NCBI RefSeq assembly: GCF_000419605.1
Contig: NZ_ATTI01000001.1
Span: forward strand, 3,320,501-3,384,500
Direction: 5' to 3'
From: Sphingomonas phyllosphaerae 5.2
Lineage (GTDB): Bacteria; Pseudomonadota; Alphaproteobacteria; Sphingomonadales; Sphingomonadaceae
DNA: 64,000 nucleotides
In this document: positions 10,698 to 21,656 of the stretch, in pieces
How positions within the stretch are numbered: the first letter of the stretch is position 1
Layout of the letters: each line of letters starts with the position of its first letter
Position numbers and translations under genes: made by a program
The notes under the pieces: generated by a model
Told to the model about the DNA's origin: nothing
The model's input: only the letters and a program-made list of their open reading frames with translations
Databases searched by the model: none

Positions 10698-11744
10698 TCA
10701 AATCCCCACGCGCACGATCATCAGCACGCCCGATACCAGGAACACCCAGAACAGCGACAGCGGCAGAAAAATCTTCCAGCCCAGGCGCATCAGCTGGTCA
10801 TAGCGGTACCGCGGCACCGTCGCCTTGATCCACGAGAAGACGAAGAAGAAGAACAGGATCTTGGCGAACAGCCAGATGATGCCTGGCACCGCATACAGCG
10901 GTGCCCAGTCGAACGGCGGCAGATACCCGCCCCAGAACAACGTCGCGTTGAGCGTGCACATCAGCAGCACGTTCGCATATTCACCGAGCCAGTAGAGCGC
11001 GAACGCCATCGACGAATATTCGGTCTGATACCCCGCGACCAGCTCGCTCTCCGCCTCGGTCAGGTCGAACGGCGCCCGCTGCGTTTCGGCAAGCGAGGAG
11101 ATCAGGAACACCACGCTCATCGGGAAAAGCAAGGGATTGAACCCGAAGCCGTTGATGAAGCCGTACAATCCCCGCTGCGCCTCGACGATCGCCGTCAGAT
11201 TGAACGACCCTGCCCACAGCACGACCGAGATCAGTACGAAGCCGATCGCGACCTCGTAGCTGACCATCTGCGCCGCCGCGCGGATCGCGGAGAAAAACGG
11301 GTATTTGGAGTTCGACGACCAGCCCGCCAGGATGATCCCGTAGACGCCCAGCGACGACGCCGCGAGCACGTACAGAAGACCGACGTTGATGTTCGCGAGC
11401 ACCACGCCCGGCTGGAACGGCACCACAGCCCACACGATCAGCGCGACCGTGAAGGTGATGATCGGTGCGAGCAGGAACAGCCCGCGATTGGCTGCCGACG
11501 GAACGATCGTCTCCTGAAGGAAGACCTTCAGGCCGTCCGCGAACGACTGCAGCAAGCCGAACGGGCCGACGACGTTCGGCCCGCGCCGCAATGCCATCGC
11601 TGCCCAGATCTTGCGGTCGGCATAGATGATCATCGCAACCGACAGCATCAGCGGCAATGCGATCAACAGGATGCCTGCGATCGTCGCCACGAACCACGCC
11701 CAGCCATAAGGAAGGCCGACGGTATTCTGGAAGAAGTCGGTCAC
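10698..11744 (-). CDS. nuoH: NADH-quinone oxidoreductase subunit H
   Basis: A 348-residue membrane subunit at the junction of the two arms of complex I, forming much of the quinone chamber. The [14 protein letters not shown] loop (about residues 53-66), the [26 protein letters not shown] loop and the [18 protein letters not shown] region are all present. About eight transmembrane helices are visible. It starts at GTG 11744, which overlaps the nuoG TGA in a GTGA, so translation is coupled. Its stop lies one base before nuoI begins. Confidence 0.95.
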   Translation of the reverse strand: MTDFFQNTVGLPYGWAWFVATIAGILLIALPLMLSVAMIIYADRKIWAAMALRRGPNVVGPFGLLQSFADGLKVFLQETIVPSAANRGLFLLAPIITFTVALIVWAVVPFQPGVVLANINVGLLYVLAASSLGVYGIILAGWSSNSKYPFFSAIRAAAQMVSYEVAIGFVLISVVLWAGSFNLTAIVEAQRGLYGFINGFGFNPLLFPMSVVFLISSLAETQRAPFDLTEAESELVAGYQTEYSSMAFALYWLGEYANVLLMCTLNATLFWGGYLPPFDWAPLYAVPGIIWLFAKILFFFFVFSWIKATVPRYRYDQLMRLGWKIFLPLSLFWVFLVSGVLMIVRVGI

Positions 11745-13735
11745 TCCGCCGCCTCCGCGAACGTTTCACCATGCACGAGTTCCGCCGAGCAGCGCTGCAT
11801 CGTCGGCGATGCGCGGCAGATGGCGTTGGTGAGATAGAAATCCTTGATCGGATAACCTTCAAGCACGCCTTCGGCGGTCGTGCCGAGCGACGGCGGGTTC
11901 CACGCGAAGGTCTTGAGGCCAGGCGTTGCGAGATCAGCGCAATCCAGCGCCATCGCCGACCGCAACTCTCCGAGCGTGTCGAACGGCAGCGTCCGGCCAA
12001 GCCGCTCGCTCAGCGCGCGGAAGATCGTCCAGTCCTCGCGCGCGTCGCCGGGTGGGAACACCGCACGCTCGCCGCGCTGCACGCGCCCTTCGAGATTCAC
12101 CCAGGTCCCCGACTTCTCGGCATAGCTGGCGCCCGGCAGGATCACGTCGGCATGATGCGCGCCGCGATCGCCGTGATGGCCCACATAGACCTTGAACCCG
12201 GTGAAGCGCGCATGATCGCACTCGTCCGCGCCGAGGAAGAACGTCAGCTTCGCATCGTACAGCGCGGAGATACCGGCCTTCTGCGCGTAACCGAGCATCA
12301 ATCCGCCCATCCGCGACGCCGCCATGTGGATGACGTTGAAGCCGTTCCAGTCCTGCTTGACGAGCCCCAACGTGTCGGCGAGCCCGAGTGCGGCGCCGTG
12401 CGCGCCCTTCAGCGCGCCACCGCCCACGATCACCATTGGCTTGCCGGCCTTGCCGAACGCCTCGGTCACTCGTTCCGGCAGGTCGCCGAGTACCGACAGG
12501 TCGGCACCCAGCCACTCGACCTTGTAGGTCAACTCGGTCTCCGGCCCGATCGCGAAGACCCTTGCGCCCTTCTTGATCGCCTTGCGGATGCGCGTGTTCA
12601 CCAGCGGCGCTTCCCAGCGCAGATTGGTGCCGACCAGCAGGATCGCGTCGGCCTCTTCCGTGCGCGCGATCGTGGTATTGAAGTTCACCGCGGCAAGACT
12701 GGACGTGTCATAGTCCATGCCTGTCTGCCGCCCCTCGAGCAGCGACGAACCGAGCGACGCCAGCAGCGCCTTGGCCGCGAACATCGTCTCGCAATCGACC
12801 AGATCGCCCGCGACCGCCGCGACCGCACCATTGTGCTCAACGGCTGCGATCGCCGCGAACGCCTCGTCCCACGTCACCGCGTGCAGCTTGCCGTCGCGGC
12901 GCACGTACGGGCGGTCGAGCCGCTTGCGGACCAGTCCGTCGACGGCATGGCGGGTCTTGTCGCTCGCCCACTCCTCGTTCACGTCGTCGTTGACGCGCGG
13001 CACGCAGCGCAGCACCTGCCGCCCGCGGCTGTCGAGGCGGATGTTCGTGCCGACCGCGTCCATGACGTCGATCGTCAGCGTCTTGCGCAACTCCCACGGA
13101 CGGGCTTCGAACGCATAGGGCTTGCTGGTCAGCGCGCCGACCGGGCACAGGTCGACGACGTTGCCGCTCAGCTCGCTGGTGACAGCCTCCTCCAGATAGG
13201 AGGTGATCTGCATGTTTTCGCCGCGGTAGATCGCGCCGATCTCCTCGACGCCCGCGACCTCCTCCGCGAACCGGATGCAGCGCGTGCACTGGATACAGCG
13301 GGTCATGATCGTCTTCACGATCGGCCCCATGTACTTCTCGGTGACCGCGCGCTTGTTCTCGTCAAAGCGCGAGTGGCCGCGCCCGTACGCCACCGACTGG
13401 TCCTGCAGGTCGCACTCGCCGCCCTGATCGCAGATCGGGCAGTCCAGCGGATGGTTGATGAGCAGGAATTCCATGATGCCCTCGCGGGCATGCTTCACCA
13501 TCGGCGTATTGGTGAAGATCTCCTGGTTTTCCGCGGCCGGCAGCGCGCAACTCGCCTGCGGCTTCGGCGGCCCGGGCTTCACCTCGACGAGGCACATCCG
13601 GCAATTACCGGCGATGCTCAGTCGTTCATGATAGCAGAAGCGCGGGATCTCCTTGCCGGCAAGCTCGCACGCCTGCAGCACGGTGGCGCCCTGCGGCACC
13701 TCGATCTCGACTCCGTCGACTTTGACCTTGGGCAT
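11741..13735 (-). CDS. nuoG: NADH-quinone oxidoreductase subunit G
   Basis: A 664-residue iron-sulfur subunit of the matrix arm. The [2Fe-2S] site (Cys34, 45, 48, 63), the His95/Cys99/Cys102/Cys108 [4Fe-4S] site and the Cys147/150/153 plus later DLCPVGAL site are all visible. A molybdopterin-oxidoreductase-like C-terminal domain without cofactor follows. ATG 13735 shares its A with the TAA of nuoF. The 74-residue upstream extension in the same frame is Arg/Gly-rich and lies within nuoF, so it is rejected. Length is normal for the alphaproteobacterial/mitochondrial type. Confidence 0.95.
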   Translation of the reverse strand: MPKVKVDGVEIEVPQGATVLQACELAGKEIPRFCYHERLSIAGNCRMCLVEVKPGPPKPQASCALPAAENQEIFTNTPMVKHAREGIMEFLLINHPLDCPICDQGGECDLQDQSVAYGRGHSRFDENKRAVTEKYMGPIVKTIMTRCIQCTRCIRFAEEVAGVEEIGAIYRGENMQITSYLEEAVTSELSGNVVDLCPVGALTSKPYAFEARPWELRKTLTIDVMDAVGTNIRLDSRGRQVLRCVPRVNDDVNEEWASDKTRHAVDGLVRKRLDRPYVRRDGKLHAVTWDEAFAAIAAVEHNGAVAAVAGDLVDCETMFAAKALLASLGSSLLEGRQTGMDYDTSSLAAVNFNTTIARTEEADAILLVGTNLRWEAPLVNTRIRKAIKKGARVFAIGPETELTYKVEWLGADLSVLGDLPERVTEAFGKAGKPMVIVGGGALKGAHGAALGLADTLGLVKQDWNGFNVIHMAASRMGGLMLGYAQKAGISALYDAKLTFFLGADECDHARFTGFKVYVGHHGDRGAHHADVILPGASYAEKSGTWVNLEGRVQRGERAVFPPGDAREDWTIFRALSERLGRTLPFDTLGELRSAMALDCADLATPGLKTFAWNPPSLGTTAEGVLEGYPIKDFYLTNAICRASPTMQRCSAELVHGETFAEAAE

Positions 13736-15039
13736 TATTCGGCAGCTTCCTGCATGGGGGCCGTGTCGCCCCCGCGTTCCCTGATGCGGCGTTCCAGCTC
13801 CGGGCGGAAATGGCGGATCAGCCCCTGCACGGGCCACGCCGCCGCATCGCCCAGCGCACAGATCGAATGTCCCTCGACCTGCTTCGTCACCTGCTGGAGC
13901 ATGTCGATCTCGCCGATCTCGGCATCGCCGGTCCGCAAGCGCTCCATCACGCGCCACATCCAGCCGGTGCCTTCACGGCAGGGCGTGCACTGCCCGCAGC
14001 TCTCGTGCTTGTAGAAGTAGCTCAGCCGGCTGATCGCGCGGACGACGTCGGTCGACTTGTCCATGACGATCACCGCCGCGGTGCCGAGCCCGGATCCGAC
14101 CGCCTTGAGACCGTCGAAATCCATCGGCGCGTCCATGATTTCCTTGGCTGGAACCAGCGGCACGGACGATCCACCAGGGATCACTGCGAGCAGATTGTCC
14201 CAACCGCCGCGAATACCGCCGCAATGCTTCTCGATCAGTTCGCGGAACGGGATGCTCATCGCCTCCTCGACCACGCATGGCGTGTTCACATGCCCGGAGA
14301 TCTGGAAGAGCTTGGTGCCCTTGTTGTTCTCCGCGCCAAAGCTGGAGAACCACGCCGCACCGCGCCGCAGGATCGTCGGGGCCACCGCGATCGACTCGAC
14401 GTTGTTGACGGTCGTCGGGCAGCCATACAACCCGGCGCCGGCCGGGAACGGTGGCTTCAGCCGCGGCTGGCCCTTCTTGCCCTCGAGGCTTTCGAGCATC
14501 GCGGTCTCTTCGCCGCAGATGTAAGCGCCCGCACCGCGGTGAACGAACACGTCGAAGTCATAGCCGGAGCCGCAGGCATTCTTGCCGACCAGACCCTTGT
14601 CGTACGCCTCGGCGACCGCCGCGAACAGCACTTCGGCCTCGCGGATATATTCGCCGCGAATGTAGATGTACGCCGCACGCGCCCGCATCGCGAAGCCCGC
14701 GACCAGCGCACCCTCGATCAGCTTGTGCGGATCGTGGCGGATGATCTCGCGGTCCTTGCACGAACCCGGCTCGGACTCGTCGGCATTGATGACGAGGAAG
14801 TTCGGCCGGTCCGGCTTCGGCTCCTTCGGCATGAACGACCATTTGGTGCCGGTGGGAAAGCCCGCACCGCCGCGCCCGCGCAAACCCGACGCCTTGATGG
14901 TGTCGATGATCTTGTCCTGGCCAAGCTCGAGCAACGCCTTGGTGTTGTCCCAGTCGCCACGCGCCATTGCCGCGTCCAGCCGCCACGACTGATAGCCGTA
15001 GAGGTTGGTGAAGGTGCGATCCTTATCGAGCAGGCTCAT
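13735..15039 (-). CDS. nuoF: NADH-quinone oxidoreductase subunit F
   Basis: A 434-residue subunit that oxidises NADH through FMN. The FMN-binding glycine loop [13 protein letters not shown] is at residues 52-64. The NADH-site segment [14 protein letters not shown] is at 169-182. The N3 [4Fe-4S] cysteines are 348, 351 and 354 (SCGQCTPC) plus Cys394. ATG 15039 overlaps the nuoE stop (ATGA). Length and all motifs are canonical. Confidence 0.96.
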   Translation of the reverse strand: MSLLDKDRTFTNLYGYQSWRLDAAMARGDWDNTKALLELGQDKIIDTIKASGLRGRGGAGFPTGTKWSFMPKEPKPDRPNFLVINADESEPGSCKDREIIRHDPHKLIEGALVAGFAMRARAAYIYIRGEYIREAEVLFAAVAEAYDKGLVGKNACGSGYDFDVFVHRGAGAYICGEETAMLESLEGKKGQPRLKPPFPAGAGLYGCPTTVNNVESIAVAPTILRRGAAWFSSFGAENNKGTKLFQISGHVNTPCVVEEAMSIPFRELIEKHCGGIRGGWDNLLAVIPGGSSVPLVPAKEIMDAPMDFDGLKAVGSGLGTAAVIVMDKSTDVVRAISRLSYFYKHESCGQCTPCREGTGWMWRVMERLRTGDAEIGEIDMLQQVTKQVEGHSICALGDAAAWPVQGLIRHFRPELERRIRERGGDTAPMQEAAE

Positions 15040-15731
15040 GCGTCGGCCCCCTGCGTGGCGCTATTCCACTCGTCGCGATAATCGTGATTCTCGGTCACCA
15101 TCGCGGTAAGCGACGTCGGGCCACCCTTGGGCTCGACGGTGTGTCGCCCCGGCTCCTGCGTACCCGGCTTGGGCGCGCCACCACCAGCCAGCGCTTCCAG
15201 GATCGCGACGGTGCGGTCGTAATCGAGATCCTCGAAATTGTCGTCGTTGATCTGCACCATCGGTGCTGACGCGCAATTTCCCATGCACTCGACCTCGGTC
15301 AGCGTGAACAGGCCGTCTGGCGTGGTCTTGCCCTTGATGAGGCCCTTGTTCTTGCATGCCGCCAACACATCGTCCGACCCGCGCAGCATGCACGGCGTCG
15401 TCCCGCAGACCTGCACGTGAAAACGGCCGACCGGCGCGAGGTTGAACATCGTGTAGAAGGTCGCGACCTCGTACACGCGCATGTATGCCACGCCGATCTC
15501 GCGCGCGACGAATTCGATCACCGGCACCGGCAGCCAGCCTTGCGTCTGCGTCTCCGCGCCGACCTGCCGTTGGGCGAGATCGAGCAGCGGGATCGATGCG
15601 GACTGCTCGCGTCCGGCCGGATAGCGCGCGAGGATCGCGTCACGCTTCGCCTTGCTGTCGTCGTTCCACTGGAACGCGCCCCAGCGCGCACGGACCTCGG
15701 CCTCGTCGGGAATGATAGGTGCGTCAGCCAT
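15036..15731 (-). CDS. nuoE: NADH-quinone oxidoreductase subunit E
   Basis: A 231-residue thioredoxin-fold subunit carrying the N1a [2Fe-2S] cluster that works beside NuoF. The four ligands are Cys109, Cys114, Cys149 and Cys153. [10 protein letters not shown] and GTTPCMLRG are typical family segments. The last about 50 residues are a polar extension rich in Gly, Pro and Thr. ATG 15731 overlaps the nuoD stop (ATGA). Confidence 0.95.
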   Translation of the reverse strand: MADAPIIPDEAEVRARWGAFQWNDDSKAKRDAILARYPAGREQSASIPLLDLAQRQVGAETQTQGWLPVPVIEFVAREIGVAYMRVYEVATFYTMFNLAPVGRFHVQVCGTTPCMLRGSDDVLAACKNKGLIKGKTTPDGLFTLTEVECMGNCASAPMVQINDDNFEDLDYDRTVAILEALAGGGAPKPGTQEPGRHTVEPKGGPTSLTAMVTENHDYRDEWNSATQGADA

Positions 15732-17011
15732 CAGCGGTCACATTCGCCAAAAACGATATCCATCGCGCCAAGGATGGCGGTGGTGTCCGCCAGCATGTGG
15801 CCGCGGCTCATGAAGTCCATCGCCTGCAGGTGCGAGAACGCGGTCGGGCGGATCTTGCAGCGATACGGCTTGTTGGTGCCGTCGCTCACCAGATAAACGC
15901 CGAACTCCCCCTTGGGGCTCTCGGTCGCGACATATACTTCGCCCGCCGGCACGTGATAGCCTTCGGTGTAAAGCTTGAAGTGGTGGATCAACGCCTCCAT
16001 CGAGCGCTTCATCTCCGCGCGCTTCGGCGGAACGACCTTCCGGTCGAGCGACGCGATCGGCCCGTCCGGCATTTCGGCAAGGCACTGCTTCATGATCCGC
16101 GCCGACTGGCGGACCTCCTCGACGCGCACCATGAAGCGGTCATAGCAGTCGCCGCGCGTGCCCACGGGCACGTCGAAATCCATCCTGGCGTAGACATCAT
16201 AGGGCTGCGACTTGCGCAGGTCCCATGGAATGCCCGCCGCGCGGATCATCGGCCCGGAGAAGCCCCAGCGGATCGCATCCTCGCGGCTGACCGTCGCGAT
16301 ATCGACGTTGCGCTGCTTGAAGATACGATTGTCGGCAACTAGGCTGATCGCGTCCTCGAAAAGCCGGGGCAACCGCGTGTCGAGCCAGTCGGCGATGTCG
16401 GTCAGCAGCTTGAGCGGCACGTCCTGATGGACACCGCCCGGGCGGAAGTAATTATGGTGCATCCGCGCGCCGGTCGCGCGCTCGAGGAAGCCGTAGCAAT
16501 CCTCACGAATCTCGAACAGCCACAGGTTCGGCGTCATCGCGCCGACGTCCATGACGTGCGAGCCGAGATTGAGCATGTGATTCGAGATGCGCGTCAGCTC
16601 GGCGAAGAAAACGCGCAGATATTGCGCACGGATCGGCACCTCGAGGTCGAGCAACTTTTCGATCGCCAGCACGAAGGTGTGTTCCATGCACGCCGGCGAG
16701 CAATAATCGAGCCGATCGAAATACGGGATCGCCTGCGCGTACGTCTTGTATTCGATCAGTTTCTCGGTCCCGCGGTGCAGCAGCCCCACGTGTGGATCGA
16801 TCCGCTCGATGATCTCGCCGTCCAGCTCCATGACCAGGCGCAGCACGCCGTGCGCAGCCGGATGCTGCGGGCCGAAGTTGATCGTATAGTTCTGGATCGC
16901 GACGTCGCCCTCGGATGGGTGCGACGCGTCGGTGGCATGGATCAGCTTTTCGATCGCCGGATCGACGGCGTGATCGAGCGCCTGATCCTTCTCGACATAG
17001 GTATCGGTCAT
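15731..17011 (-). CDS. nuoD: NADH-quinone oxidoreductase subunit D
   Basis: A 426-residue 49-kDa-type subunit that forms the quinone-binding site with Nuo[16 protein letters not shown] near residue 46, [10 protein letters not shown] and the [15 protein letters not shown] segment are characteristic. The protein ends in the conserved [12 protein letters not shown] 17011 overlaps the nuoC stop (ATGA). The open frame upstream is a shadow of nuoC. nuoC and nuoD are separate genes here, unlike the fused nuoCD of enterobacteria. Confidence 0.96.
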   Translation of the reverse strand: MTDTYVEKDQALDHAVDPAIEKLIHATDASHPSEGDVAIQNYTINFGPQHPAAHGVLRLVMELDGEIIERIDPHVGLLHRGTEKLIEYKTYAQAIPYFDRLDYCSPACMEHTFVLAIEKLLDLEVPIRAQYLRVFFAELTRISNHMLNLGSHVMDVGAMTPNLWLFEIREDCYGFLERATGARMHHNYFRPGGVHQDVPLKLLTDIADWLDTRLPRLFEDAISLVADNRIFKQRNVDIATVSREDAIRWGFSGPMIRAAGIPWDLRKSQPYDVYARMDFDVPVGTRGDCYDRFMVRVEEVRQSARIMKQCLAEMPDGPIASLDRKVVPPKRAEMKRSMEALIHHFKLYTEGYHVPAGEVYVATESPKGEFGVYLVSDGTNKPYRCKIRPTAFSHLQAMDFMSRGHMLADTTAILGAMDIVFGECDR

Positions 17012-17856
17012 TGGTTCTGCCCTTCGCCCTTCGACGGCACGACATCGGGGTCGACCGGCTTCGGCTTGGCATCGGCTTCGGCACGCCCGGCGCCGGTCTC
17101 GGCGGTGCTGGTCGCATCCTTCTTGGCATAAGGCTGGCTCGGCGCCGGCGCGTCGCGCTTCGGCGTCTCGACGGTCCCCGCCTTCTGCACCTCGGTGGCG
17201 GTGGCAGGACTGGGAGCACCCTTCGCCTCGGGCAGCTTCGCCTTCTCGTCGCCCGGCAGCACGTATTCGGCGCCCTCCCACGGGCTTTCGAAGTCGAACG
17301 TGCGGAAATCCTGCGCCAGCTTCACGGGCTCATAGACGACGCGCTTCTGCTCTTCGGAATAGCGCAGCTCGACGAATCCGGTCAGCGGAAAATCCTTGCG
17401 GAACGGATGCCCGCGAAAGCCATAGTCGGTCAGGATGCGGCGCAGATCGCGGTTGCCGGCGAACAGCACGCCGTACATGTCATAGACCTCGCGCTCCAGC
17501 CAGCCAGCGACCGGCCACAGATCGGTCACCGATGCTACCGGCGTGTCCTCGGTCGCCCCGACATGAACGTGCAGGCGGTGGTTGCGCGTCAGCGACAGCA
17601 GGCAATAGACGATTTCGAACCGTTCGGCGCGATCCGGATAATCGACGCCCGCGATTTCCATCAGCTGCTGATATTCCAGCCCCGGCGTGTCGCGCAACGC
17701 CGTCAGCGCCGCGACCAGGCCGTCGCGCGTGACGTGCAGCTGCACCTCACCCGCGATTTCAACTGCATGGATCAGCGCGCCGCCGATCGCCGCCTGCGCG
17801 GCCGCGATCGTCGCATCATTCAGGTTCGCCGCATAGGCGGGCGCCGGCGCCTTCAC
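17008..17856 (-). CDS. nuoC: NADH-quinone oxidoreductase subunit C, with a long low-complexity tail
   Basis: A 282-residue 30-kDa-type subunit of the peripheral arm. The core (about residues 15-205) includes [22 protein letters not shown] and [15 protein letters not shown], the family signature. It starts at GTG 17856, overlapping the nuoB TGA (GTGA). After the DFESPWEG segment the protein carries about 75 residues of Ala/Pro/Lys/Thr-rich, probably disordered sequence that is not part of the known fold. The gene ends with an ATGA overlap with nuoD. Confidence 0.94.
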   Translation of the reverse strand: MKAPAPAYAANLNDATIAAAQAAIGGALIHAVEIAGEVQLHVTRDGLVAALTALRDTPGLEYQQLMEIAGVDYPDRAERFEIVYCLLSLTRNHRLHVHVGATEDTPVASVTDLWPVAGWLEREVYDMYGVLFAGNRDLRRILTDYGFRGHPFRKDFPLTGFVELRYSEEQKRVVYEPVKLAQDFRTFDFESPWEGAEYVLPGDEKAKLPEAKGAPSPATATEVQKAGTVETPKRDAPAPSQPYAKKDATSTAETGAGRAEADAKPKPVDPDVVPSKGEGQNQ

Positions 17857-18422
17857 CGTTCGATGCTCCCCGAACGGCGGATCTTCCGCTGTAACTGCAT
17901 GACGCCGTACAGCAGCGCCTCCGCGGTCGGCGGGCAGCCCGGAACGTAGATGTCGACGGGCACGACACGGTCGCAACCGCGCACGACACTGTAGCTATAA
18001 TGATAATAGCCACCGCCGTTGGCACACGACCCCATCGAGATGACGTACTTCGGCTCCGACATCTGGTCGTAGACCTTGCGGAGCGCGGGAGCCATCTTGT
18101 TGCACAACGTGCCGGCAACGATCATCACGTCCGACTGGCGCGGACTCGCACGCGGCGCGGCACCGAACCGTTCCATGTCGTAGCGCGGCATGTTGACGTG
18201 GATCATCTCGACCGCACAACACGCGAGCCCGAACGTCATCCACCAGAGCGAGCCGGTACGCGCCCACTGGAACAGGTCTTCGGTCGACGTGACGAGGAAG
18301 CCCTTATCGGACAATTCACCGTTCAGCCCATCGAAGAAGCCCTGATCCGGCGCAACCAGCGCACTGGCGGGTTCCGGATTGTTGACGAGCCCGATCGGGC
18401 CCGAATGCGCTTCTACTCCCAC
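17853..18422 (-). CDS. nuoB: NADH-quinone oxidoreductase subunit B
   Basis: A 189-residue subunit holding the terminal N2 [4Fe-4S] cluster next to the quinone site. Ligands Cys68, Cys69, Cys133 and Cys163 are in [15 protein letters not shown] and PGCPPTAE. I chose GTG 18422: it has GGGAG about 8 bases upstream and gives MGVEAHSG, a usual sphingomonad N-terminus. ATG 18443 would add seven residues but has no ribosome-binding site. Either start overlaps the 3' end of nuoA. Confidence 0.94.
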   Translation of the reverse strand: MGVEAHSGPIGLVNNPEPASALVAPDQGFFDGLNGELSDKGFLVTSTEDLFQWARTGSLWWMTFGLACCAVEMIHVNMPRYDMERFGAAPRASPRQSDVMIVAGTLCNKMAPALRKVYDQMSEPKYVISMGSCANGGGYYHYSYSVVRGCDRVVPVDIYVPGCPPTAEALLYGVMQLQRKIRRSGSIER

Positions 18423-18787
18423 TCCAGCGCTCCCTTCTTCCATGCATAGACAAGGCCGAGCGCGAGTTCGGCAATAAAGATCATCATCGAGATCCACGCG
18501 GTCCAGCCGAGCGAAAAAACGCTGACTGCCCAAGGATATAGGAACGCCGCCTCGAGATCGAAGATGATGAACAGGATGGCGACGAGATAAAAACGCACGT
18601 CGAATTGCGAGCGGCTGTCCTCGAACGCGGGGAAACCGCATTCATATTCGGAAAGCTTCTCGGGCGACGGCTTGGCCGTGCCGGTGAGCTTGGCCACCGC
18701 CATCGGCAGGAACACGAATGCGCTCGACAAGGCGAGCGCCACCCCCAGGAACAGGAGGATCGGAAGGTATTGCGACAGATCGACCAC
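18413..18787 (-). CDS. nuoA: NADH-quinone oxidoreductase subunit A
   Basis: A 124-residue, three-helix membrane subunit and the first gene of the nuo operon. The YECGFPAF loop with its conserved Glu and Cys, and the [22 protein letters not shown] helix with acidic residues, are diagnostic. It starts at GTG 18787 after GAGAGAG. The 105-bp space to the divergent-side NUDIX gene should contain the operon promoter; no clear -35/-10 pair was identified. Confidence 0.94.
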   Translation of the reverse strand: MVDLSQYLPILLFLGVALALSSAFVFLPMAVAKLTGTAKPSPEKLSEYECGFPAFEDSRSQFDVRFYLVAILFIIFDLEAAFLYPWAVSVFSLGWTAWISMMIFIAELALGLVYAWKKGALEWE

Positions 18788-18892
18788 TATGTCTCTCTCG
18801 CCTCTCTCGCAGGTGCGAACGGAACGGGCACGCTCTAGACCCGCACTCCCGGAGGGGCAAGGCCGCGAGGCGTGAGAATGAATCGCAGCTGA

Positions 18893-19357
18893 CTACCATG
18901 TGGTTCCGCGTGGGCCCCGGCCCTTCCACTCCGCGATCCGGCGTCTGGTTGCGGGAGACGTGTTGCCGGGCAAGGCATCGGGATCGAAGAACCGCGCCTC
19001 CAGCAGTTCGCGGCCATCTGCGACCGGAGAGCCGTCGGTATGCGCAGTGAAGAGGAATATGGTGTCGCGCCGGCCCTCGATGCGCGATTCGTACGTGGCG
19101 AACGGGACGATGTCGCGCGCGGCGCAGCCGGTCTCCTCGCGCAGCTCGCGCGACGCGGCGACGGCCGGTGCCTCGCCCCGCGCGATCCCTCCGCCCGGCA
19201 GCATGTACAGGTCGCTCTGCCCGTAGGAATGCCGCACCAGCAGCACGCGCCCATCGCCGTCGCAGACGATCAGCTTGACCCCGCGCGTGCGCCAACCGAG
19301 CAGCGCCAGCACGCGTCGGCGCAGACGATAGGCGAGCGGCATCATCGACGACAGCAT
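18893..19357 (-). CDS. NUDIX hydrolase
   Basis: A 154-residue cytoplasmic hydrolase for a nucleoside diphosphate linked to another moiety. The Nudix box spans residues 56-78 (GGIARGE ... REL-REETG), with all the catalytic glutamates. The N-terminus has a basic stretch before the first strand. Substrate cannot be assigned. It lies upstream of nuoA on the same strand and could be read by its own promoter in the 107 bp before dcd. Confidence 0.85.
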   Translation of the reverse strand: MLSSMMPLAYRLRRRVLALLGWRTRGVKLIVCDGDGRVLLVRHSYGQSDLYMLPGGGIARGEAPAVAASRELREETGCAARDIVPFATYESRIEGRRDTIFLFTAHTDGSPVADGRELLEARFFDPDALPGNTSPATRRRIAEWKGRGPRGTTW

Positions 19358-19464
19358 GTCGGTACGCCTAGCCGAACCGGCCTGCGACGCCCACCGCGCC
19401 GGTGCGGGGTTGCGTCAGGCCGGCTGAGCCGCGAAAGCGCGCGATCACCTGGGGGAGCCACATC

Positions 19465-20019
19465 ATGTCCGTCATGTCCGACCGCTGGATTCGCGACCGC
19501 GCACTGAACGACGGCATGATCGAGCCGTTCGTCGAGTCGCAGCGACGCGACGGGTGCATCAGCTACGGGCTGTCGAGCTACGGCTACGATGCGCGCGTCG
19601 CCGACGAATTCAAGATTTTCACCAACGTCGACAATGCGCTGGTCGACCCGAAGGATTTCGCGGCCAACAGCTTCGTCGATCGTAAGCGCGACGTTTGCAT
19701 CATCCCGCCCAACAGCTTCGCACTGGCAAGGACGGTTGAATATTTCCGGGTGCCGCGTGACGTGCTGGTGATCTGCCTGGGCAAGTCCACCTACGCACGT
19801 TGCGGGATCATCGTGAACGTCACCCCGCTGGAACCGGGGTGGGAGGGGCACGTCACGCTCGAATTTTCGAACACCACTCCGCTGCCTGCCAAGATCTACG
19901 CCAACGAGGGTGCATGCCAGTTCCTGTTCATGCAAGGTAACGAGCCGTGTGAAACGAGTTATGCCGACCGCGCCGGCAAATACATGGGCCAGCGCGGGGT
20001 GACGCTGCCACGCTTGTGA
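19465..20019 (+). CDS. dcd: dCTP deaminase
   Basis: A 184-residue trimeric enzyme that deaminates dCTP to dUTP, feeding thymidylate synthesis. The conserved [37 protein letters not shown] and EGACQFLF segments are all present. ATG 19465 is placed by a strong GGGGGAG seven bases upstream. The reading frame is open further back, but that extension is not family sequence. It stands alone, with an IS relic downstream. Confidence 0.95.
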   Translation: MSVMSDRWIRDRALNDGMIEPFVESQRRDGCISYGLSSYGYDARVADEFKIFTNVDNALVDPKDFAANSFVDRKRDVCIIPPNSFALARTVEYFRVPRDVLVICLGKSTYARCGIIVNVTPLEPGWEGHVTLEFSNTTPLPAKIYANEGACQFLFMQGNEPCETSYADRAGKYMGQRGVTLPRL

Positions 20020-20154
20020 GGGGATGAGGGTCAAAACGCCCGCATTGTGGCTTGAGAGCACGTGCGACTCGTTCATGGTCGCGACGGATCTTTAAGGTCG
20101 GGACCGTTTGATGTGACCGCCGCGATATGGTTCGGACTCCATGAGAAGGCCTGG

Positions 20155-20745
20155 ATGAGCGACCTTCTTCCGCTTTCGGACGATCAGGCTATGCGGCAGC
20201 CGCTCTGCCCCAAGAGCCACGGCAAGCCTCGAAAGGATGATCGGCGGGTGCTGAGCCAGGCGAGTAATGATCGACGCGACCTGTCTGAAGGCCCCCTGCA
20301 CGACATCGAGCCTGCGCGTAAAAGCAGAATCTCGGCGGCCTGATCGGCGGTACGCAGGGCGGCATGAGCGACGAAGCTCCATGCCGCTGCTGACGCGAAC
20401 GGCCGCCTTTCGGGCTTCTTCATGACCGCCAGCCAGGTCAGCGACGACATCACCACGCCAGCGTTGCTCGATGAGTTGGCCAAGCCCGATGGCTGTTCTG
20501 CGGCCGCGAAGACGACGGCGACTGGTTCAGAGGGGCCCTGCCGGCCAAGGGCATCCAGCCCTGTCTTCCGGGGCGGCGATTGCGGCACGAGGTGATCAGA
20601 TACGACAAGAGGCGTTATGGGGCCACGTAGCCCATCGACGGCATCATGTTCGACCGTCTCGAAGACTGGCACCGCGTGGCGACACGCTGTGATCGCCGTC
20701 CAACTGCCTTCTTCTCTGCCATAGCCCTCGTTTCCACCGTCACCT
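20155..20745 (+). pseudogene. Decayed IS5-family transposase relic
   Basis: Pieces of an IS5-type DDE transposase can be read in three frames. The N-terminus MSDLLPLSDDQ ... KSHGKPRKDDRRVLS (from 20155) is followed directly by VMIDATCLKAPCTTSSLRVK, so the middle of the N-terminal half (roughly 80 residues) is deleted. Frame changes then give LIGGTQGGM, next SGFFMTASQVSD, and then DGDWFRGALPAKGIQP, YDKRRYG, an in-frame stop, and IMFDRLEDWHRVATRCDR to the end. Several stops and shifts make it inactive. No intact inverted repeats or target duplication were identified. Confidence 0.8.
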
Positions 20746-21115
20746 TGTGCCGGGGAGCAACGAGTGCCGACTCGGGCGACGGCGCTGCTTTCCTATGCGT
20801 GCAAATCGTTATGCCGTGACACGACCGGCAGAACTCTCGCGCTTACAGCCTTGCGACGCTCGAACTCATGAATCCTCCAGCAAGTGCGCGACTGTCCGAG
20901 GCCTTGAGCAGGCTTCAACGCTTCCTTTCGCCGGGAAGCGTCGCGATCAGCGGAGCCGAGATGAGCGGCCTGCAACGTCTCAATGGGCCTGGCCACGGCG
21001 CGAGCCACAGCCTTATGCCGACAAGTCGGAGCCGAAAGTCCCAATCTGAAAAGGCACGAACTACAAGGATGTGTGTGCCCGGCGCCACAAGAGTGGCGCA
21101 CGGGTCACACAGGCG
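20746..21115. other. Intergenic stretch, no gene recognised
   Basis: About 370 bp between the transposase relic and the 3' end of the TPR gene. Several frames are open for 70-120 codons, but none has family-like sequence, a convincing start or a hydrophobic core. Base composition is lower in GC than the flanking genes. It may be the remainder of the inserted element or other decayed sequence. Confidence 0.5.
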
Positions 21116-21466
21116 TCAGCGCGTCGCCATCGTCGTTGCAAGGCGCGAGAGACCCTTCTGCGCCAACGCGTGCGAGGACTGGACGCTGCCATCTGCCATG
21201 TCCATCGCCACCGGTTCGCTGCCGAGCACCTCCCCATAGAGCGCCCGTGCCTGTGCATCGCGCCCGGTGCGGGCATATACCGCGGCCAGGTTGAGCATCA
21301 ATTCAGGACGTTCCGGGAAGATCGCCCGCTCCGCCTGCAGCGTACGCTCGGCATCGACCATACTGCCGGCAGCGATCGCCTGATATCCAACCCGGTCCTT
21401 GGCGAAGGCCGGCACGGCTACCATCGTTGCGATCGCGAGTGCCGGGATCATCAGCTTGTTTCGCAT
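21116..21466 (-). CDS. Small exported tetratricopeptide-repeat protein
   Basis: A 116-residue protein with a Sec signal peptide (about residues 1-22, ending in VPAFAK). A short pair of TPR-like helices follows (AERTLQAERAIFPERPELMLNLAAVYARTGRDAQARALYGEVL). AGGAGGG lies seven bases before ATG 21466, a strong site. Upstream is an AT-richer region with an imperfect TGACA-n6-TGTCA palindrome (about 21514-21529). It probably acts in the periplasm; partner and role are unknown. Proteins of this kind are common in sphingomonads. Confidence 0.7.
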   Translation of the reverse strand: MRNKLMIPALAIATMVAVPAFAKDRVGYQAIAAGSMVDAERTLQAERAIFPERPELMLNLAAVYARTGRDAQARALYGEVLGSEPVAMDMADGSVQSSHALAQKGLSRLATTMATR

Positions 21467-21597
21467 TTCACCCTCCTGTCCATAACGCGATCAACGCTCG
21501 CGTTACGCTTTTGTGACATGAAGGTGTCATTTATTTGACAACCACGCAAGAGCGATCTGCGGCCGCCTGACCCACCGAAACACGCCTCGGACAAACG

Positions 21598-21624
21598 AAA
21601 AAGGGCGGCCCCACAGGACCGCCC
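21598..21624 (-). terminator. Rho-independent terminator of the tonB-exbBD operon
   Basis: Read on the minus strand, a 9-bp GC stem (GGGCGGTCC / GGGCCGCCC, one G-U pair) with a TGTG loop is followed directly by five T. It lies 33 bp after the stop of the last exbD gene. This is the clearest intrinsic terminator in the window. Confidence 0.85.
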
Positions 21625-21656
21625 GTTCACTCGCCGGATCACGACCGCAGATGCGA

